A stretch of DNA of 64,000 bases from Betaproteobacteria bacterium (GCA_016708825.1 JADJEZ010000010.1:62001-126000), one strand, 5' to 3'; shown: positions 1-8,872, counted from the first letter of the stretch. Notes: generated from the sequence alone by a model not told the origin. Numbers and translations: made by a program.

Positions 1-1
1 C

Positions 2-331
2 ATGAACGAACTCGCCCGCAAGAAATGCATCCCGTGCGAAGGGGGCGTGGCTCCCCTCGCGGACGCCCAGGTCGGCCCGCTGCTCAAGGGGCTTTCCGGC
101 TGGTCGCGCGAAGGCGACGCCATCGCGAAGACCTTCCTGTTCGCGAACTACCACGAGACCATGGCGTTCGTGAACGCGACCGCGTGGATCTCGCACCGCG
201 AGGACCACCATCCCGACCTCGCAGTGGGATACAACCGGTGCAAGGTGTCGTACTGGACCCACGCCATCGGCGGCCTGAGCGAGAACGACTTCATCTGCGC
301 GGCCAAGATCGACGCGCTCCTCGATCTCTAG
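2..331 (+). CDS. phhB: Pterin-4a-carbinolamine dehydratase
   Basis: A 109-residue protein of the PCD/DCoH family, which dehydrates 4a-hydroxytetrahydrobiopterin so that the pterin cofactor of phenylalanine hydroxylase can be recycled. The N-terminal KKCIPCEGG pattern and the active-site region HREDHHPDLAVGYNRC are characteristic, and the length is normal for the family. The ATG lies one base inside the window and gives a standard N-terminus, so the gene appears complete although its RBS is outside. rsgA follows after only 13 bp on the same strand, which suggests co-transcription. No phenylalanine hydroxylase gene is visible here, so the substrate is assigned from the family only. Confidence 0.93.
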   Translation: MNELARKKCIPCEGGVAPLADAQVGPLLKGLSGWSREGDAIAKTFLFANYHETMAFVNATAWISHREDHHPDLAVGYNRCKVSYWTHAIGGLSENDFICAAKIDALLDL

Positions 332-344
332 GCCCGGGGCGTCC

Positions 345-1270
345 GTGACGACCCGGCGCGAGAGGGAACAGCAGGTCGTCGTCGAGGGTCGCGTCGTGGC
401 CGATTTCGGGCGCGAGTGCCTCGTCGAGATGGCCGACCGCCGCCAGATCGTCTGCACGCGCAAGGGCCGCAAGCAGGACGCGGCCTGCGGCGACTTCGTG
501 GATGTCCGCCTCACCGGCTCCGCGCAGGGTTCCATCGAGCGCGTGGGCACGCGGCGCAACATCCTCTTTCGCTCCGACCAGTGGAAGGAGAAGACGCTCG
601 CCGCGAACGTCGACCAGGCGGTGATCCTGCTCGCGCCGAAGCCCGTCTTCAGCGAGGCGTTCCTGAACCTGAGCCTGGTGGCCTGCGAGGCCGCCGGCAT
701 CCCGGCGATCATCGCGCTCAACAAGTCCGACCTTCCCGAGCATGCCGAGTCCCGCCGCTCGCTCGATGCGTGGGAGAAGATCGGCTACACGGTCATCTCG
801 ATGTCGGCCAAATTCGACACCGCAGCACTCCTGCCGCTTCTGGAGGACAAGATCACCCTTCTCGTCGGGCAGAGCGGCATGGGCAAGTCGCGCACCGTCA
901 ACGCGCTCGTGATGAACGAGGTCGCCCGCGTGGGCGAGATCTCGGCCTCACTCGGGATCGGCACGCACACGACCACGTTCTCGCGCATGTTCCGGCTGGA
1001 CCGCGACGCGGCCATCATCGACACCCCGGGCTTCCAGTCCTTCGGCCTCTTCCACCTGACCGAGGGCCAGATCGCGGAGGCGATGCGCGAATTCGGCCCC
1101 TGGCTCGGCGCCTGCAAGTTCAACGACTGCGTGCACCTGACGGAGCCGGTTGCGCCATCGTCGCGGCCGCGGGAAAGGGTGCCGTTTCCGCCGAGCGCCT
1201 GTCCTTCTACCAGGTGCTCATCGAGCAGCACCGGGAGCTGCACGACCAGCACCCCGACTGGTCGCGCTAG
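345..1270 (+). CDS. rsgA: Ribosome small subunit-dependent GTPase A, interrupted by one frameshift
   Basis: RsgA is a circularly permuted GTPase that acts late in 30S subunit maturation. An N-terminal OB fold is followed by the permuted motifs NKSD (G4, about residue 125), GQSGMGKS (G1, about 180) and DTPGF (G3), then the zinc motif beginning CKFNDCVHLTEP. At 1148-1149 the frame breaks. One more G in this run restores EPGCAIVAAAGKG and the usual helical tail ending HPDWSR at 1270, including the last zinc-ligand Cys. Read without correction, the frame runs to 1334 with a Ser/Arg-rich nonsense tail. The start is GTG at 345. A sequencing error is more likely than a true mutation. Confidence 0.88.
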
Positions 1271-1327
1271 CTGCCCGCTCTACGACCGCTGTTCACGCGG
1301 CGGCGGCGAAACGGGCAGCCGCTCGCA

Positions 1328-2146
1328 TCAGTGATTGACCTGCCACGCGATGGTCAGCGTGCCGCCGTCGATGTTCCTGGTCAGCGTTCCCGATTGAACC
1401 GGGCCCTTGACCGGGCCCCACGGGTTCGGAAAGACGCGCTGGGTGAGACCGACCGGCAACTTGTCCTCGATCGTGCCGGCCTTGTAGCCGGTCCTGACCG
1501 TCTTCCTGTTGAAGAGAACGGGCGCGGCCTCGTTGAAGCGATACTGCGTCTGATTCCTCGCGAGATCGTTCTCGATGTAAACGGCAAGCCAGCCCTTCTC
1601 GCCGCCTTCGGGGATGAGCGCCGAGCCGGTGACCGTCGACTTCGCCGTGTAGGACAGGTTTCCCCCGTCCTTGATGTCGGCATCGTACAGGTCGCTCGCC
1701 GAGAACGACCCGCTGCACGACTTCGGAATCCAGACCTGGACCGCACCCTCCGCCTGCGCGGCCGCTGGCGCGACGTCCTGTTCGGCCATCTTCTGCGCGA
1801 GCGCCATCAGGCAGGCCTGGTTGCCCTTGCACCTGGCGTGCTCCTTCTCGAGACCGGCCATGACGGGATCCTTCCGTTTCATCGCCTTTTCCTGCTGCTT
1901 GGTCGGGCCGTCAAGTCCGTAAGGGCCGACCACGCTCGCCTCGAGCCGGCACCGGCCCTTGAGGACACGGTTCACCGCGCTCGACGTCGTGGCGTTCCGC
2001 CCATCGACGAAGCGGCCTGTGGTCTTCACGGTCGCCGTGAATTCGACGACGATCTTCGTTCCCTCCCGTGCTGCGGTCGTGGCCTGCACCGTCGCTGCGC
2101 CCGCGAGCGCGGCAATGGCGAACACCCCCAATACGCCAGCTTTCAT
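1328..2146 (-). CDS. Secreted protein of unknown function
   Basis: A 272-residue protein that I cannot assign to a family. It starts at ATG 2146, preceded by a GGAG element, with a Lys followed by a hydrophobic, Ala-rich stretch that looks like a signal peptide, so it is probably periplasmic. The middle contains a Cys pair in the motif CKGNQACLMALAQKMAEQ, and a further Cys lies in CSGSFS. The C-terminal part alternates polar and hydrophobic residues like a beta sandwich and ends TLTIAWQVNH. The frame is open upstream of 2146 through the amrS region, but that part is only a shadow. The gene follows amrS by about 100 bp on the same strand and converges on rsgA. Confidence 0.7.
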   Translation of the reverse strand: MKAGVLGVFAIAALAGAATVQATTAAREGTKIVVEFTATVKTTGRFVDGRNATTSSAVNRVLKGRCRLEASVVGPYGLDGPTKQQEKAMKRKDPVMAGLEKEHARCKGNQACLMALAQKMAEQDVAPAAAQAEGAVQVWIPKSCSGSFSASDLYDADIKDGGNLSYTAKSTVTGSALIPEGGEKGWLAVYIENDLARNQTQYRFNEAAPVLFNRKTVRTGYKAGTIEDKLPVGLTQRVFPNPWGPVKGPVQSGTLTRNIDGGTLTIAWQVNH

Positions 2147-2250
2147 GAGGACTCCCCGGTGGATGAATGCGTACAGGGCCAGAACATTGCCCGGAGTGAC
2201 GCGGGAGAGCAAGTCCGCCGCGCGGCGAAAAATCGCCGCGGAAACCCCCG

Positions 2251-3366
2251 CTAGGCAGGAGCCAGGCGCAACGCAACCCGTCGCCGCCCGAACTGGCGGC
2301 CGGGATCGAAGAACTCGAAACGCCCGGGAACCACCGTGGCGCAGTCGGGGCACTTGCCGTCGGCCGTGAGCCGGTAGCCGTCGATCCGATGCCAGTCGCG
2401 CTCGACGAGCCGCGCATGGCACCCGGGGCAGAAGGTGGTGCCGCCCTCGGCATCGTGGACGTTGCCCGTGTAGACGAAATTGAGCCCCTCGCCCTGCGCG
2501 ATCTTGCGGGCGCGCGCGAGCGTGGCCGGCGGGGTGGCCGGCACGTCGCCCATCTTGTAGTCGGGGTGGAACGCGGTGTAGTGCAAGGGCACGTCCGGGC
2601 CCAGCTCGCGCCGGATCCACCGGCTCGCGGCCAGGATTTCGGCATCGGAATCGTTGCGGCCGGGAATGAGCAGCGTCGTGATCTCCAGCCAGACCTTCGT
2701 CTCGTGCACCAGGTACGCGAGCGTTTCCAGCACCGGCGAGAGCGTCGAGCCCGTGAGCTTCACGTGGAACTCGTCGGTGAAGGCCTTCAGGTCCACGTTC
2801 GCCGCGTCCATGCTCGCGTAGAACGCCCGGCGGGGCTCGGCGTGCATGTAGCCGTTGGTCACCGCCACGGCAGCCACGCCCTGCGCCCTGCACGCGTCGG
2901 CCACGTCCATCGCGTACTCGGCGAAGATGACCGGGTCGTTGTAGGTGAATGCGACGCTCCGCGCGCCGGATTCGCGCGCCGCCCGGGCGATGGCCTCCGG
3001 TGTGGCCGCGTCCATCATCCGGTCCATGTCGCGCGACTTGCTGAGGTCCCAGTTCTGGCAGAACTTGCATGCGAGGTTGCATCCCGCGGTGCCGAACGAA
3101 AGCACGGTTGTCCCCGGGTAGAAGTGGTTGAGCGGCTTCTTCTCGATCGGGTCGAGACAGAAGCCGGAGGAGCGGCCGTAGGTGGTGAGCACCATCGCGT
3201 CGCCATCGCGTGCGCGCACGAAACAAGCTCCGCGTTGCCCCTCGTGCAGGCGGCAATCGCGCGGGCACAGGTCGCACTGGATGCGCCCGTCGTCCAGCCG
3301 GTGCCACCAGCGGGCCGGGTGGCGCGAGCCTTCCAGGGTTTCAGCCGGCCGGGTGCCCATCGGCAT
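2251..3366 (-). CDS. amrS: AmmeMemoRadiSam system radical SAM enzyme
   Basis: The radical SAM member of the AmmeMemoRadiSam triad. The 371-residue protein carries an N-terminal Cys cluster (CDLCPRDCRLHEG), the SAM/4Fe-4S motif CNLACKFC at about residues 96-103, the TYNDP motif typical of PflA-like activases, and a C-terminal zinc-ribbon-like region with CPGC and CPDC pairs. By analogy with glycyl-radical activases it should cleave SAM to a 5'-deoxyadenosyl radical; its natural substrate is unknown. Its start overlaps the end of amrA by about 26 bp, so the genes are probably translationally coupled. A second in-frame ATG two codons downstream is an equally plausible start. Confidence 0.9.
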   Translation of the reverse strand: MPMGTRPAETLEGSRHPARWWHRLDDGRIQCDLCPRDCRLHEGQRGACFVRARDGDAMVLTTYGRSSGFCLDPIEKKPLNHFYPGTTVLSFGTAGCNLACKFCQNWDLSKSRDMDRMMDAATPEAIARAARESGARSVAFTYNDPVIFAEYAMDVADACRAQGVAAVAVTNGYMHAEPRRAFYASMDAANVDLKAFTDEFHVKLTGSTLSPVLETLAYLVHETKVWLEITTLLIPGRNDSDAEILAASRWIRRELGPDVPLHYTAFHPDYKMGDVPATPPATLARARKIAQGEGLNFVYTGNVHDAEGGTTFCPGCHARLVERDWHRIDGYRLTADGKCPDCATVVPGRFEFFDPGRQFGRRRVALRLAPA

Positions 3367-3922
3367 ACTTTTCCACGGTGTAACGCGTAAGCCGAATCCC
3401 CGGGTCCCAGAAGCGCGCCGGCAGCCGTGCCTTGTCCCGGAGGGCGGCGAGGAATTCGACCGGGTCGGGCAGGCTTTCCCACACTTGCGGCAGGAACGTC
3501 GCCGACCGTCCCTGGTATTCGAGATACACGCCGTCCACGCCGGGGCGAAGCCGCGCCGCCGCGTCCGACTCCCCCGTCACGTCCAGGGGCATTCGTGGCG
3601 ACAGCACGGAGACCTCGACGCGAACCGTCTCGAATTCCGCCTGCGAGAGCGGCGAGAAACGCGGATCGGAAAACGCCGCCGCGCGGGCATTGGCGGCCAC
3701 GTCGACGCCCAGCGGCCGGCGCGGATCGACGCTCCCGATGCAGCCGCGAAGCGCCTCCTCGATCCGCAAGGTGACGAAGGTCGCTCCAGGCCTTGCGAGC
3801 CACGTTTCGCCCCGCTCGGGAACCGCAGACAGTCCCAGCCCTTCGGCGATCGCCTCGCGTGCTATCGCCACGAGCACCGCTCCCCGATGGAAAGCTTCAG
3901 GCATGGCGACGCGCCGATTCAT
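3341..3922 (-). CDS. amrA: AmmeMemoRadiSam system protein A (AMMECR1 domain)
   Basis: A 193-residue AMMECR1-family protein. The family signature LRGCIGS is present at about residues 58-64, followed by the conserved DPRFSPLS region and a C-terminal WDPGIRLTRYT segment. The Cys of LRGCIG is the conserved, probably functional residue of the family; the biochemical role is not established. The gene sits between amrB and amrS, overlapping both, and the three form one translationally coupled unit. ATG 3922 gives the longest protein; an ATG at 3904 would shorten the N-terminus by six residues and reduce the overlap with amrB to 8 bp. Confidence 0.88.
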   Translation of the reverse strand: MNRRVAMPEAFHRGAVLVAIAREAIAEGLGLSAVPERGETWLARPGATFVTLRIEEALRGCIGSVDPRRPLGVDVAANARAAAFSDPRFSPLSQAEFETVRVEVSVLSPRMPLDVTGESDAAARLRPGVDGVYLEYQGRSATFLPQVWESLPDPVEFLAALRDKARLPARFWDPGIRLTRYTVEKYADGHPAG

Positions 3923-4709
3923 GCAGCACGAAGGCGCCGTAGCCGACGACCTGGCCCCGGCCGCCCGCCGTATCCCCGGAGTTGCGCAGGTCCACGAGCT
4001 CGATCCCGAGGCCGAGGCGGCGCGCGAGCACCAGCAACCCGTTCACCGGCGCGGCACCGCAAGCATCCTCGGGCTCCAGCCGCGGGGAGAGCGCGAGGAT
4101 CGCATCGGCCGTCCGGCGATCCCGTTCGCTCGCCATGGCGTAGGGCAGGTAATGGGATAGGTCCGTGCTCACGACGATGAGCGTCTCGTCTCCTCCCCAC
4201 ACCGTTTCCAGGAGGCGGGCCATCTCTTCGGGCGAGGCTCCTCCGACCACGACGGGAACGAGCCGGAACTGCCCCAAGACAGCCTGCAGGAACGGCAGTT
4301 GCACCTCGAGGGAGTGCTCGAGCGCGTGGGCACGGTCGCTCGACTCGACGAACGGCAGCCCGCGCAGCCGTTGCAGGGCTTCCTCATCCAGGGCGATGTC
4401 GCCGAGCGGCGTGGCGAAGGCTTTCGCCTCCGGCACGGCCGCACCCAGGACCGGGACACGATGGGCCGGCCCCGCGAGCACCACGCGCGTGATCGTGCCG
4501 CGCAGGGGTGCCACGCGTGCATAGGCGCTGGCGGCCACCGGCCCGGAATAGACGTAGCCGGCATGGGGGGCGATGATCACCTTCGGGGCACGCGCCTCCC
4601 CGCGGGCGCCTGGTGCGCTGCGCAAATGCCGCCGCACCTCTTCGGCGAGGGCCGCCGCGTCACCGGGGTAGAAGGCTCCCGCGACCGCGGCGGGGCGAAT
4701 GACAGGCAT
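3897..4709 (-). CDS. amrB: AmmeMemoRadiSam system protein B (Memo family)
   Basis: A 270-residue Memo-family protein, related in fold to extradiol dioxygenases. The N-terminus RPAAVAGAFYPGD, the motif APHAGYVYSGP (metal-ligand His), and STDLSHYLPY further on match the family. I choose ATG 4709 because a perfect GGAGGT lies 5 bp upstream (4715-4720); the GTG at 4712 would be only 2 bp from it. It is the first gene of the triad. The physiological reaction is unknown; eukaryotic Memo has been linked to redox and copper chemistry, but that cannot be transferred here. Confidence 0.9.
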   Translation of the reverse strand: MPVIRPAAVAGAFYPGDAAALAEEVRRHLRSAPGARGEARAPKVIIAPHAGYVYSGPVAASAYARVAPLRGTITRVVLAGPAHRVPVLGAAVPEAKAFATPLGDIALDEEALQRLRGLPFVESSDRAHALEHSLEVQLPFLQAVLGQFRLVPVVVGGASPEEMARLLETVWGGDETLIVVSTDLSHYLPYAMASERDRRTADAILALSPRLEPEDACGAAPVNGLLVLARRLGLGIELVDLRNSGDTAGGRGQVVGYGAFVLHESARRHA

Positions 4710-4818
4710 CACACACCTCCGTGCAGAACGGAGATGCGGTCAGGTTAGCACTTTCGCAAGAGCACCGCGGCGCCGTACCGGCACGTGTGTCGCCGCCGCC
4801 GGGCGCACGCCAGGCGGG

Positions 4819-6306
4819 CTACCTGCCTGGCCCGAACCGGCGCCACAGCCACGGTGCGGCGATCACGGCCACTGCCACGGCGAGCAGCCCCGCCGAGATG
4901 GGATGTGTCACGAAGATCCTCGGGTCGCCCTGGCTGATGGCGAGCGCGCGGCGCATCTGCTCCTCGGCGAGCGGGCCCAGGATCATGCCGACGATCGCCG
5001 GCGCCGTGGGGAATCCGAACCGGCGCATGAGAAAGCCGACGAGGCCGACGCCATAGAGCAGGAACACGTCGAAGGGCGACTGGCGCATTCCGTACACCCC
5101 CATCGTCGCGAAGACGAGGATGCCGGCGTAGAGCTGCGGCTTGGGGATCGCGAGCAGCTTCACCCAGAGCCCCACGAGCGGCAGGTTCAGGACGAGGAGG
5201 ATCACGTTGCCGACGTAGAAGCTCGCGATCAGGCCCCAGACGAGCGCGGCATTGGCCTCGAAAAGGAGCGGCCCAGGCTGCAGCCCGTATTGCTGGAAGG
5301 CGGAGAGCATGATCGCGGCCGTGGCCGAGGTGGGCAGCCCGAGCGTGAGCAAAGGCACCATCGTCCCCGTGGACGAGGCGTTGTTCGCGGCCTCGGGGCC
5401 GGCCACACCCTCGATCGCGCCGTGGCCGAACTCCTCTGGATTCTTCGCGAGTTTCCTCTCGATGGCGTAGGAGAGGAAGGTCGGGATCTCCGCGCCGCCA
5501 GCCGGGATGGACCCGAACGGGAAACCGATGAGCGTGCCGCGAATCCAGGGCTTCCAGGAGCGCTTCCAGTCCTCGGCCTTCATCCAGATGGAGCCGGAGA
5601 TCGCCTCGAGTTTCTCCTGGACCTGGTGCATCTTCGAGGCGAGATAGATCGTCTCGCCGACGGCGAAGAGACCCACGGCGACGGTCACGACCTCGATGCC
5701 GTCGAGGAGCTGCGGAACGCCGAAGGCGAAGCGCGCCTGCCCCGTCTGGTTGTCGATTCCGACCAGCCCGATCGCGAGCCCGAGGACGAGGCTCGCGATG
5801 CCGCGCAGGGTCGAGTCGCCCAGCACCGACGACACGGTGGTAAAGGCCACGATCATCAGGGCGAAGTACTCGGGTGGCCCGAACTTCAGGCCCAGCTCCA
5901 CCACCAGCGGCGACAGGAAGGTGAGTCCGATGGTGGCGATCGTTCCCGCGACGAAGGAGCCGATGGCGCTCGTGGCGAGCGCCGGCCCCGCCCGCCCGCG
6001 CCGGGCCATCTGGTTGCCCTCCAGCGCGGTGACGATGGTCGCGCTCTCGCCAGGGGTGTTCAGCAGGATCGAGGTGGTCGAGCCGCCGTACATCGCGCCG
6101 TAGTACACGCCGGCGAACATGATCAGCGCGCCGCTCGCGTCCACCTTCGTGGTGATCGGCAGCAGCAGCGCAATGGTGACTGCCGGCCCCACACCGGGGA
6201 GCACGCCGACGGCGGTGCCCAGCGTGACGCCGACCAGTGCCCAGAGGAGGTTCTGCGCCGTGAGCGCGACCGCAAAACCGTCGAGGAGCGGTGCCAGGAC
6301 GTCCAT
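4819..6306 (-). CDS. tctA: Tripartite tricarboxylate transporter, large permease TctA
   Basis: The large integral-membrane subunit (495 residues, about 11-12 predicted hydrophobic segments) of a TctCBA secondary transporter in the inner membrane. The family motifs GVLPGVGPA near residue 40 and YYGAMYGGSTTSILLNTPG near residue 75 are present, as is GLPTSATAA in the second half. TctA is the ion-coupled translocation subunit; substrates of the family include citrate and other carboxylates, and the actual substrate here cannot be deduced. The start codon lies directly against the stop of tctB, consistent with one operon tctC-tctB-tctA. No regulator is adjacent. Confidence 0.94.
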   Translation of the reverse strand: MDVLAPLLDGFAVALTAQNLLWALVGVTLGTAVGVLPGVGPAVTIALLLPITTKVDASGALIMFAGVYYGAMYGGSTTSILLNTPGESATIVTALEGNQMARRGRAGPALATSAIGSFVAGTIATIGLTFLSPLVVELGLKFGPPEYFALMIVAFTTVSSVLGDSTLRGIASLVLGLAIGLVGIDNQTGQARFAFGVPQLLDGIEVVTVAVGLFAVGETIYLASKMHQVQEKLEAISGSIWMKAEDWKRSWKPWIRGTLIGFPFGSIPAGGAEIPTFLSYAIERKLAKNPEEFGHGAIEGVAGPEAANNASSTGTMVPLLTLGLPTSATAAIMLSAFQQYGLQPGPLLFEANAALVWGLIASFYVGNVILLVLNLPLVGLWVKLLAIPKPQLYAGILVFATMGVYGMRQSPFDVFLLYGVGLVGFLMRRFGFPTAPAIVGMILGPLAEEQMRRALAISQGDPRIFVTHPISAGLLAVAVAVIAAPWLWRRFGPGR

Positions 6307-6792
6307 CTAGGGAAGGATCGCCTGCAGCAGGCCCGCGGGCAGCGTGAGCCCCAGGGCGTAATTGAAGACCCTGAAGATGCAGGACGCGAGCACCAGTCCC
6401 ACGAGGGCGTTGGAGAGCCAGCGACGGCTCGCGAAACCGCGCGAGACGGCCACGAAGAGCATCGCCGAGGCAAGGATGAAGCCGGCGCGCTCGACCAGGA
6501 AGCCGTAGAGGATGATGCCGCCGGTGATCCACGCGAAGGCCCGCCAGTCCATGGGCACCCGGGATTCGGCCTCCTCGTCGTGGCCGCGAAAACCCCCGGT
6601 CAGCGCCTCGCGAAGGAGCAGCGCGCCGAGAAACAGCAGCGCGCCGCCGACAATGCGCGGCACGACCCCCGGCCCGACCTGGGCATAGCCGCCACCGGTG
6701 GAAAGGTCCCACGCGCCGGCAAGCACCAGGGCGCCCAGCACGAGCACGCCAAGCGAGACCGCGAGTTGCCCCTTGGGAAGTGGCTTGACCAT
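6307..6792 (-). CDS. tctB: Tripartite tricarboxylate transporter, small permease TctB
   Basis: A 161-residue membrane protein with four hydrophobic segments, the normal architecture of the TctB subunit, which supports TctA in the inner membrane. The sequence GPGVVPRIVGGALLFLGA at about residue 40 is typical, as is the polar stretch between the second and third helices. It lies between tctC (34 bp gap) and tctA (abutting) on the same strand. Small TctB proteins diverge quickly, so the assignment rests on size, topology, the VGPGVVPR motif and the operon position together. Confidence 0.9.
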   Translation of the reverse strand: MVKPLPKGQLAVSLGVLVLGALVLAGAWDLSTGGGYAQVGPGVVPRIVGGALLFLGALLLREALTGGFRGHDEEAESRVPMDWRAFAWITGGIILYGFLVERAGFILASAMLFVAVSRGFASRRWLSNALVGLVLASCIFRVFNYALGLTLPAGLLQAILP

Positions 6793-6833
6793 CGAAGCGG
6801 CGGCGCCCGGTCACCCGGGCGCCGGCAGCACCG

Positions 6834-7799
6834 CTATTTCTTGCCGAGCTTGAGCCCGGCGAGGATTTCGCCGATGCGCTTGGTCTCCGCCTGGATGAAG
6901 GCGCCGTACTGTTCGCCAGGCAGCCAGAATGCGGTCCAGTCCTGGCGCTGGAGCGTCTCCTCCCAGGACTTGGACTTGGCGCCGGCCTCGACCGCCTTGA
7001 TGAGCGCCGCCTGCTGTTCCTTCGTGATGCCGGGTGCGCCGAAGATGCCGCGCCAGTTGGCCAGCTCGACGTTGAAGCCCTGCTCCTTCATCGTCGGGAT
7101 GTTGGCGACGCGGGAGGCGGAAGACACGCCCAGCGCGCGCATCTTGCCGGACTGGATGTGCTGCGCGAACTCCGATACGCCGGAGATGCCCGCCGAGACG
7201 TGGCCGCCGATGATGGCCGCGACCGCCTCCCCGCCGCCCTTGAAGGGCACGTAGTTCACCTTGCCGGGCTCGATGCCGACTTCCTTCGCGAGCAGGCCCG
7301 CCAGGATGTGGTCGGTGCCCCCGGCGCTGCCGCCGCCCCAGGAGATGCTGCCCGGATCGGCCTTGAACTTCGCCATCAGGTCCTTCAGGTCCTTGATGGG
7401 GGAATTGGCCGGCACCACCACGACCTCGAACTCCGAGGTGAGGCGCGCGATGGGCGTGACCTGGTCCATGGTCACGGCGGACTTGTTCTGGATCGTGCCG
7501 CCGATCATCACCATGCCGCCCATCATGAGCGCGTTGGGATCGCCCTTGGAGGCGCTCACGAACTGCGCGAGACCGATGGCGCCCGCGGCGCCGCCCTTGT
7601 TGTCGTACTGCATGTTCTTCACCGCGCCCGAGGCGAGCATCGCCTTGCCGAGCTCGCGGCCCGTGGTGTCCCAGCCGCCGCCGGGGTTGGCGGGGATCAT
7701 CATCTTGATGCTGTCGACCGCAGCCGCGGAGCCGGCGATGGCTATGCCGGCGGCGAAGGCCACGGTGCGAATCAGGGCGTGGGGGGAAAGTCGTGCCAT
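6834..7799 (-). CDS. tctC: Bug-family periplasmic binding protein TctC
   Basis: A 321-residue extracytoplasmic solute receptor of the Bug/TctC family. An N-terminal signal peptide (basic residues, a hydrophobic Ala-rich core, likely cleavage after SAAA) precedes the mature start IKMMIPANPGGGWDTTGR, which contains the carboxylate-binding loop typical of Bug proteins. Two lobes follow, with the hallmark GGAAGAIGLAQF and a WRGIFGAPGIT segment. It should bind a small carboxylate in the periplasm and deliver it to TctAB. The start ATG at 7799 gives the signal peptide directly; the frame stays open further upstream but that part is Arg-rich shadow. First gene of the transporter operon. Confidence 0.94.
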   Translation of the reverse strand: MARLSPHALIRTVAFAAGIAIAGSAAAVDSIKMMIPANPGGGWDTTGRELGKAMLASGAVKNMQYDNKGGAAGAIGLAQFVSASKGDPNALMMGGMVMIGGTIQNKSAVTMDQVTPIARLTSEFEVVVVPANSPIKDLKDLMAKFKADPGSISWGGGSAGGTDHILAGLLAKEVGIEPGKVNYVPFKGGGEAVAAIIGGHVSAGISGVSEFAQHIQSGKMRALGVSSASRVANIPTMKEQGFNVELANWRGIFGAPGITKEQQAALIKAVEAGAKSKSWEETLQRQDWTAFWLPGEQYGAFIQAETKRIGEILAGLKLGKK

Positions 7800-7927
7800 G
7801 GGGGATCTCCTCGTCTGGAATGGTCTTGCCCCGCGGGCAGCCTCTTCAAGGGCCCCTGGCGAGGTTCGACGCGAGTGTAGCAAATGCCCCGGGGCCACGC
7901 TTGGCGCGACGTTGCGCGCGGTGCGCT

Positions 7928-8848
7928 TCAGGAAAGCGAAAGGGCCGCCAGGAGCAGGAACGCGGCAAGCCACAGCACGAGTGCGCGCCACAGCAAGCCC
8001 TCGAGGCTCGCGAGCGCCTCCTCGCCCGCCGCCTCTCCCGTGCCGAGCGCCGGCCGGTCGACGACGTTCTCGCCGTGCGCGACCGGCTCCCCCAGGCGCA
8101 CGCCCAGCGCGCCGGCGCCGCTCGCGAGGACGATGCCTTCCCCGGGGCGAAGCCAGTGCGAGGCCTGCGAACGCCAGCAGAAGAGCGCGTCCTCGAAGTT
8201 GCCGACGATCGCGAAGACGAATGCCGTCACGCGCCGCGGTACCCAGTCCAGGACCTCGAACGCGCGCCCCGCGAACCAGCCGAACTCCCGCTCGTCGGGA
8301 TCCTCGCCCAGTTCCCATTGACGCGCGGCGCGCTGCGTGAGCGGGTAGAGCACGGCGCCCAGCGGCCCCGGAAGGACGAGAAACCAGAGGAGGATCGCGA
8401 AGGTTCCGTGGTGCGCCTCGCGCAGGCCGTGTTCGGCCGCGAGCCGCGCGGTGGCCCCGGGATCGTCGGAAAGCGCGGGCTCTCCCTGCCACTGCGCCAG
8501 GCGGCGCGCGGCCGCCGGCGCGTCCGCATCGCGCAGGTGGCGCTCGATCGCGCCCAGGTTTGCCGTGCTCTGCAGGAAGCGAAGGCTCCCGTAGAGGACC
8601 AGGGCGTCGAGCGCGAACAGCAGGAAGCCGTGTAGCCACGCCGCCAGCGCCGCGACGAGGCCCACGGGAACGAGGACCACGGCGACGAGCAGCAGGTAAG
8701 CGAGGATTCCCGAATTCCGGTCGCCCGCGTTCAGGCGCTTGGAGGTCGACAGGCACAGCCGGCCGTAGAACGCGGCAAGCGGTGGCCTGTCCGGCGGCGG
8801 ATAGGCGTACTGCGCGACGAGGGCGGCCAGGAGGGCAGCGAGGTTCAA
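7928..8848 (-). CDS. CobD/CbiB-like integral membrane protein
   Basis: A 306-residue protein of the CobD/CbiB superfamily with hydrophobic segments near the N-terminus, around residues 45-90, in the middle (LLWFLVLPGPLGAVLYPL) and at the extreme C-terminus. The motifs NFEDALFCWRSQA and LDWVPRRVTAF match the family. True CbiB makes adenosylcobinamide-phosphate; many proteobacterial relatives are AmpE-like with unknown signalling roles, and no cobalamin genes are nearby, so I do not call cobalamin synthesis. The best start is TTG 8848, which begins LNLAALLAALVAQ and lies about 25 bp downstream of a perfect -10 box. A much longer open frame upstream has no family similarity. Confidence 0.78.
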   Translation of the reverse strand: MNLAALLAALVAQYAYPPPDRPPLAAFYGRLCLSTSKRLNAGDRNSGILAYLLLVAVVLVPVGLVAALAAWLHGFLLFALDALVLYGSLRFLQSTANLGAIERHLRDADAPAAARRLAQWQGEPALSDDPGATARLAAEHGLREAHHGTFAILLWFLVLPGPLGAVLYPLTQRAARQWELGEDPDEREFGWFAGRAFEVLDWVPRRVTAFVFAIVGNFEDALFCWRSQASHWLRPGEGIVLASGAGALGVRLGEPVAHGENVVDRPALGTGEAAGEEALASLEGLLWRALVLWLAAFLLLAALSLS

Positions 8849-8872
8849 GGAGGGCTTCCGGGTCTCACGCCG

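Noticed and set aside
1270..1319. Inverted repeat GCTGCCCG / CGGGCAGC between rsgA and the exported protein
   Set aside because: The 34-base loop and lack of a T-tract make a terminator doubtful.
1328..3307. One long minus-strand frame joining the exported protein to the amrS region
   Set aside because: Only the last 272 codons are protein-like; the upstream part is another frame of amrS.
4809..4831. Inverted repeat GCCAGGC / GCCTGGC at the tctA stop codon
   Set aside because: Short stem that overlaps the coding end, no T-tract; not enough for a terminator call.
4699..7254. A very long plus-strand open frame opposite the tct genes
   Set aside because: It is antisense to three well-supported genes, has the Arg/His/Asp-rich composition of a GC-driven shadow frame and no family motifs.
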